This document shows positions 56,901 through 62,900 of a stretch of DNA of 64,000 nucleotides, piece by piece; the stretch's first letter is position 1; each line of letters opens with the position of its first letter. The translations under genes and the position numbers were made by a program. Source of the DNA: Apoda limacodes (taxonomy: Eukaryota > Arthropoda > Insecta > Lepidoptera > Limacodidae). The stretch is taken from contig OX291553.1 in assembly GCA_946406115.1 (NCBI GenBank), forward strand, positions 2,113,001-2,177,000. Direction: 5' to 3'. The notes beneath the pieces were generated by a model. That model was not told the DNA's origin. It ran no database searches and saw only the letters and a list, made by a program, of their open reading frames with translations.

Positions 56901-59900
56901 CAGCTGCAGTCAATTTTGTAGACACCTGGTGTTTGGTACGGGATTACGTCCTTTGGCGTGCGCACCTGCTGTTTAATTTTGGAGTACGAAACATACACCG
57001 TCTTAATTAAAAATTGTTTCAAAAGCGATCCAATTTTATCCGTTACTCCTTTGATATAGGGCATAAACGCTGGCTGTCTGCTAACCTCTGGATTCTTCGT
57101 ACTTATGTTACGGCGACCTGAACTTCTTCTACTTGTTTTGTTTTCTCGAGTGCCTCCTGAACGTGTGCCAGCTCAGTATCTAAATGTTCAGAGTCACAAA
57201 GGTCATGAGCTCGATTATTCAGAGACGTCTCAATTGATTGTAGGTGATGCGGGTAATGATTCGAGGAGGCGTTCAGGTATCTGTCCGTGTGTGTGGGTTT
57301 ACAGTATGCCCCAGAGAGCCATCTTCCCTTACATTCAATTTAACATCTAAGAATGCCAGTGAACTTTCACTTTCCATTTCATATGTAAAACGTATTTTGT
57401 TATGAATGGAGTTAAGGTGATCTAGGTACTATTCTAATTCCTGCCTGGTTCCTTTAAAAATTTATAATCCTAAACTCCTTTGGAAGAATCTTAAGTCAAA
57501 CAGTCTTAAGAAGAGTATTCATAGTATCTCAATGTTCGAATTATGTAATGCTTCTGAGAGTGTCAATCCACCTTTTTTTAAAATTGCCTGTTATTGATAT
57601 AGTTGACATTTCAACTCTCACATTCTATGAATTTCAAAGGTTTAGTTCAGACACTTTCCATCTTTCTCCAGTAAATGAAGAAACTATTTTAACCTTGGAG
57701 CAAAGGGGTGAAATAATATTTCTCTTCGAAAATGGACATAGTATCAGTGCTATATCACGAGAACTCAATATATCGCGGTCCACTGTGAGGTTTTGGATTA
57801 GGCGTCACGGCGAAGAAGGGCAAATAACAAATCATAGAAATAATTCAGGACGACAACCGATACTAACCGCCGCGCAAATAACAGAAATCATTCGTCGTTA
57901 CGAAGAGAATGGTTTTACACCACCTAGTTATTTTGCTGCTTTATATGGTGGGAGTGCTCGGACGATCCGACGAGCTTTGCATAATGTTGGACTATACTAC
58001 AGACACCATGCTATTAAAGTAGAGCTGAAACCTTACCACAAAACAGCCCGGCTTAACTTTGCGCGACGACATCTCGATTTTGATTGGTCGAATACTATAT
58101 TTACCAATGAAAAAAGTTTTAAATCAAGCCAAATCGGAAGATTAACTTTATGGCGCTACAATCGAACTCGGTATGATGAAGGTCATATTGTGCCTCAAAA
58201 CGAGTCAGGTCGCATTACAGTAAACTTATGGGAGTGGACGGCGTCGGAGAACTGGCGTCGTTAGAGAATAGGGCTACGGCCATTAATTATGTGTCACTTT
58301 TGGAAGAAGTGATGCTGCCTACTGTGCGCGTAGTGTATCCTGCAACGGAATTCCCACACATTACTTACGTTCAAGATAATGCACGGATACACACAGCCCG
58401 TGCTATTATGGCGTGGTTCAACCTGCACCGTGACATTCGTCCCATTGAATGGCCCGCTCGGTCTGCTGATTTAAACCCTATTGAAATTTATGGGGGCTTA
58501 TGGTTCAACGCTGGGACTGTCAAAATGAAAGAAACCCTCAAGCTCTTAGATCACACTGTGCTCAAGTATGGGATGATATCAGAGGTACTGATCTATGCAC
58601 GCGTCTTGTTGCATCTATGCGAGATAGACTACGTGCAGTCATAGCTGCAGAGGGAGGTTATACTAGATATTAAATAAAGATTTTCGAAGTGTCTATTTTA
58701 TTATTTCTTCATATTCTTATTTAAAAAACTAAAATATTAGTTTTTTCAAAGAAGGTTTTCTATATATTAAAACTTGATAGTAGTCAGTCCATCTCCTAGA
58801 GCAGAGATGGCGAACCCATGGCACGCCAATCATTTATGAAATTTCTTTTTTCACCTACGTATGCTTGCAAGTCATTTTTAGAAATGAACTCTAGTTGAGC
58901 TTCCATACTGCTTAGTAAAAAAGTACGAGCCTGCCCTAATGTGAGATTTTTAGCACCTAATTTGCAACAGCAGAAATCACACTAATTTTTTTTTTTTTAT
59001 TTGAATATAATTATTAAAAATTTCGATTGCTGTAAACATTTCGAGCTGCAAGTATCTAAATAGCTTTAAGTTAACAGCAATTCGTTTAATTTTTCTCCAT
59101 TATTATTAAGTAACCCAGATTTTTTGGCGGCACGTCATAGGTACAGTATTGTTTTTTTCATAGAAAATGGCACATTTATTAATAAAGGTTCGCCATCCCT
59201 GTCCTAGAGCAATTGATTGTCATATTAGAAAAAAGATAATCTATGGTCAATCAATTTATCATGAAATAGACATTTAGAACTTGTGGTATCCTTAAGGTGG
59301 TAAACATTTTCTGACCGCGACTAGACATAGCTAAATATAGCTGATCACATTTGTATATTTTCAGTAACGGTATCTGTACCTATTGTTTTAAAACATATGG
59401 AGAGTATTGTATTGTATCTTATAAATTATATAATATTAAGAAACTAATAAATCTAAAATATTAACAGTCCGATCCGACAGTTACCTATATTTTCACTCAG
59501 TTTGTAATAATTATGCACATTACTTAATAAGCACTTGTACTTAATAAGTTTTTCTTTCACTTATGTCCGTGAAGTGACGCAGTAAGGGCTCCCACTAAAA
59601 ATCAGTATTGTACCTATACGGCTACATATCATGCCGAGGGGGAGGCCCTATTAGCTCACGCACTTTTATTTTTCTGTAAAATATTTTGTATACTGTGTGT
59701 GTTTGCTAAATAAAAAATTAGTTTGTTTATTTGAATTCATATTTTCTGAATGATGATTTATGGAGATCAGTTAAAGGTGCTTAAGTATAGATTTATAAAT
59801 CATCTACATAAAGGTGGTAGGGAGAAGAAATTCCTTGAGATATTGAATTTATAAAAATAGCGAAAAGAAGTGGAGACAATACTCCACCCTGAGGCACTCC

Positions 59901-62900
59901 AGCACGTATATCACACCAGGAAGAAAAAGAGTCCTCAACCTGTATTCGTTGCTGGCGGTGATGCAAGTAGCTGTGAAACCATTCAATTGCCGCTGGAGAT
60001 ATGTTAATGTTAACAGAGCGAAGTCTGCCAAGTAAAAAATCAATGTCAATGGTGTTAAAAGCGTTGCTAAAATCTAGACGTGATAGGACAGTAAGTTCAG
60101 TACGATCCATCCCCAATGATATATCACCAATAACCTAAGTGAGTGCAGTAGTCGTACTATGACCAGGACGGAAACCAGATTGAAAAGGATTGATGAGGCT
60201 ATTCTTCGTAAGGAACATACTAAGCTGCTGATGAACAAGACATTCTAGGACTTTAGTTAGGAAGGGTAATATGGAGATGGGACGGTAGTCAGAAAATGAA
60301 TTGGGATTAGACTTTTTTGGTAAAGAAATTATTTTAGCCTGTTTCTACAACTCACGAAATTTACCAGTCAAAATCGATGAATTAAGAATGTGGGTAAGGA
60401 CTGGAGCAATTATGTCAAGGATAGGAATAATCATATTGCGACTAATGCTGTCAGTATCAACTGCACTGGATGCAATAGACAGTACGCTGTTCGTAACATC
60501 ACAGACGGCAAACTAATTAAAAAAAATGAGGGTAATCGGGGATTGATTGATTGAGTATTCCCAACTCCTAATGATTTTAGAAATTTCCAGACTCTAGAAG
60601 TGTCCTCGTTCTCAATTGATTTATGGATGTGCCGCCTTTGCGTTTCCCTACATACCTTATTGCAGTGATTTCTAAATATTTTATAATTTTCTAAATTCTC
60701 GTCTGTATAGTGAGCTTTGAGTTTTGCCTTTGCCCTGCATTTTTTTGCCTGCAACAACTTAATTACCTCTGTTAGCCATAGGGCTGGAAGGAGCTTTATT
60801 CTAACTGGTCGAATGGGTGCGTGTATATCAAATAAAGCCGTAAGATTTGAATTAAAAATTTGGACCTTTTTGTTGACAGTTTGTGCTTCAGTAATAGGTG
60901 ACCAGTCAATATTTAGGGCATCGTTTTGTATATTCTCGATATTTACACCACCAAAATGGCGCTGTAGAAGAATTCTCGATTTTGTTTTTGGAGGACGTAT
61001 TTTGTATGAAAGGTAAATAAGATCATGGTATTAGATCGCGTCGGCAGCGTATTAGCCCGTATTTATACACATGATCTAAAGAAGAAACCATAATAAGGTC
61101 TAGGAGAGGAGTACAGTTCGGAAGGATATGAGTAGCATCAAGAGGTAGAATTTGCATGTTACAAGCGTTGACGACAGAATGGAGATGAAGGGAGCGATTA
61201 TCGTTTTTGATAATACAAGTGTTGAAATAACCCATAATCATAGAGTTATGATACAGAGGGCTAAAAGTTTCTAAAAGATTTTTGAACGAGGCAAAGTAAT
61301 TTATTTGGAGGGAAGGACTGTAGAATACACCTAGAAGAATTTTAGAGTGAGAAAGGGAAAGTTCTATTAAAATGTGTTTCGCAGCATCGAAAGGTGGAAG
61401 TTGGGTTAACATGCTAAGAACCTGGTATGGAATATGTGATCTTAGATATATGGCAACTCAACCACCCGTTCTGGCTTCAGAAGGCGGATTTACTTTTACC
61501 GAAGTTTGTTCTGCGATGGGAACGTGTTTAAAATCTGTTAACGATCACTGTGTTTCTTACCGTCCGGACTTATCACTATTATATTTTCGCTTTTCGTCCA
61601 GCACTTAGTCACGCCAAACTGCAGACGCACTGTCATAAATATATTGTGACGGGATTTTGTCAAAAACTCTGAAAAAGTAATACCAGAGCCTTTGAGATTA
61701 GTTTTCGCAAACAAAATTTTGTCTCTCATATCTAGAATCTTGAATTTTATGACAATAGGTCTGGGTTAATTACTGGATACACGGCCAATTCGATGGCAGT
61801 TTTTAATGTCATCAATAGAAAATTGAGTAATCTTTGAACCAAGCTTGCTGATTACTACTAGTTGTACTGTAGCAGCAGTGTCTTCATTCTTCTTCTCCTC
61901 AACGCCATGAAAGAGAAGAATCTTCTAATGGCTGTGCATCTCCTGGTTGTCGAGTTCTTGTGCCAAAAAATCAATTTGCCGCTGTAACCTCTGCAGTGAT
62001 TCATTAATGAAACTTATAAATAGTGAAAATTCAGTACTAACACTTGAAGTGGTTGTTTTGTCTTTCTCAAATTCAGCCATTTTTTTATGAAACAGTTCTG
62101 ACATCTTCTATTCCAACGAACTGCACCAAAACGTAGCAAAATCCATTGTTTTGTGTCTCAACAGACAAAATACTAGAAGTAACTCTTACGATACGGGACT
62201 CTCGATAGGGACAATGTGTTTCTGATGATGCAGAAACTGTAACATTAGACTTTAAAGGTCATACACCTTCTCTATAAAAAGTTATCGATAATCTTATAAA
62301 AGACATTAATAATGTATTGTTGTCTGAACCGTAACCCATTGTTTAAATTAAGCTTTCTCATTATGCGGTAACGAAAATTACCGCTGTAATGAGCAGCCTA
62401 GCTCACTTGTATCATAATGTACTATTGTTTGATTTCATTTTGCGGCGAGCAAGTAGCGTTAATCACCTTTTGCGATACTGTTCTCAATCACCAAAACTCT
62501 GACATAAAAATCCAAAGGCAAATAGAAAAATATTATGGCAAAGCTTAACAGTAAAAATAATATATTTCCAAGAGGAGTCGATGCGGCTGAAATATAGATT
62601 TTAAAATGAGATTTGTGACTTTTACAACCTCTTTTTTCATTCTAGAGTGAGAAATTAATGGATTCTGTGTACTACGTACCCTGGGAGTGTATGAACAACA
62701 GCAACCGGCGCTTGATCTTGTTTTTCCTCAGAAGAGTTCAGGTTCCCATCCGAGTTACTGCGCTTGGGGTCACACCGGTAGGGGTACAGACAATGGTTGG
62801 GGTTAGTTTTTTCAAAAAGTGTTTATTAATTCCTAATTTAATTTCTGCTTTTCTCATAATAAATTGATAGGGAATGAAATTAAAATCTTTGGTTTCAGGT

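Larger units (their letters stand above)
56805..57693 (-). repeat. Inverted repeat arm B (~0.9 kb)
   Basis: Partner of 51677-52580. On the minus strand the PLE part runs from about 57455 to 56805 (open stretch 57064-56765 with [20 protein letters not shown] and [11 protein letters not shown]). On the plus strand the family C part runs from about 57460 to 57693. It ends abruptly where mariner coding sequence starts on the right and family J on the left. Confidence 0.85.
59755..62160 (-). mobile_element. Family B CR1/Jockey-like LINE, 5' half copy
   Basis: Minus-strand element with ORF1 (62080-61539), endonuclease (about 61500-61020), linker and RT up to the catalytic YVDD at about 59795. The 3' half is absent. 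Complementary in extent to the copy at 42615-45055. Lies in OR intron 6, between the hAT MITE and OR exon 7. Confidence 0.8.

Noticed and set aside
57548..58264. 238-codon fused protein (LINE plus transposase)
   Set aside because: The first 47 codons are out-of-frame family C sequence from the inverted-repeat arm that happens to be open into the mariner frame. This is not evidence of a domain fusion.
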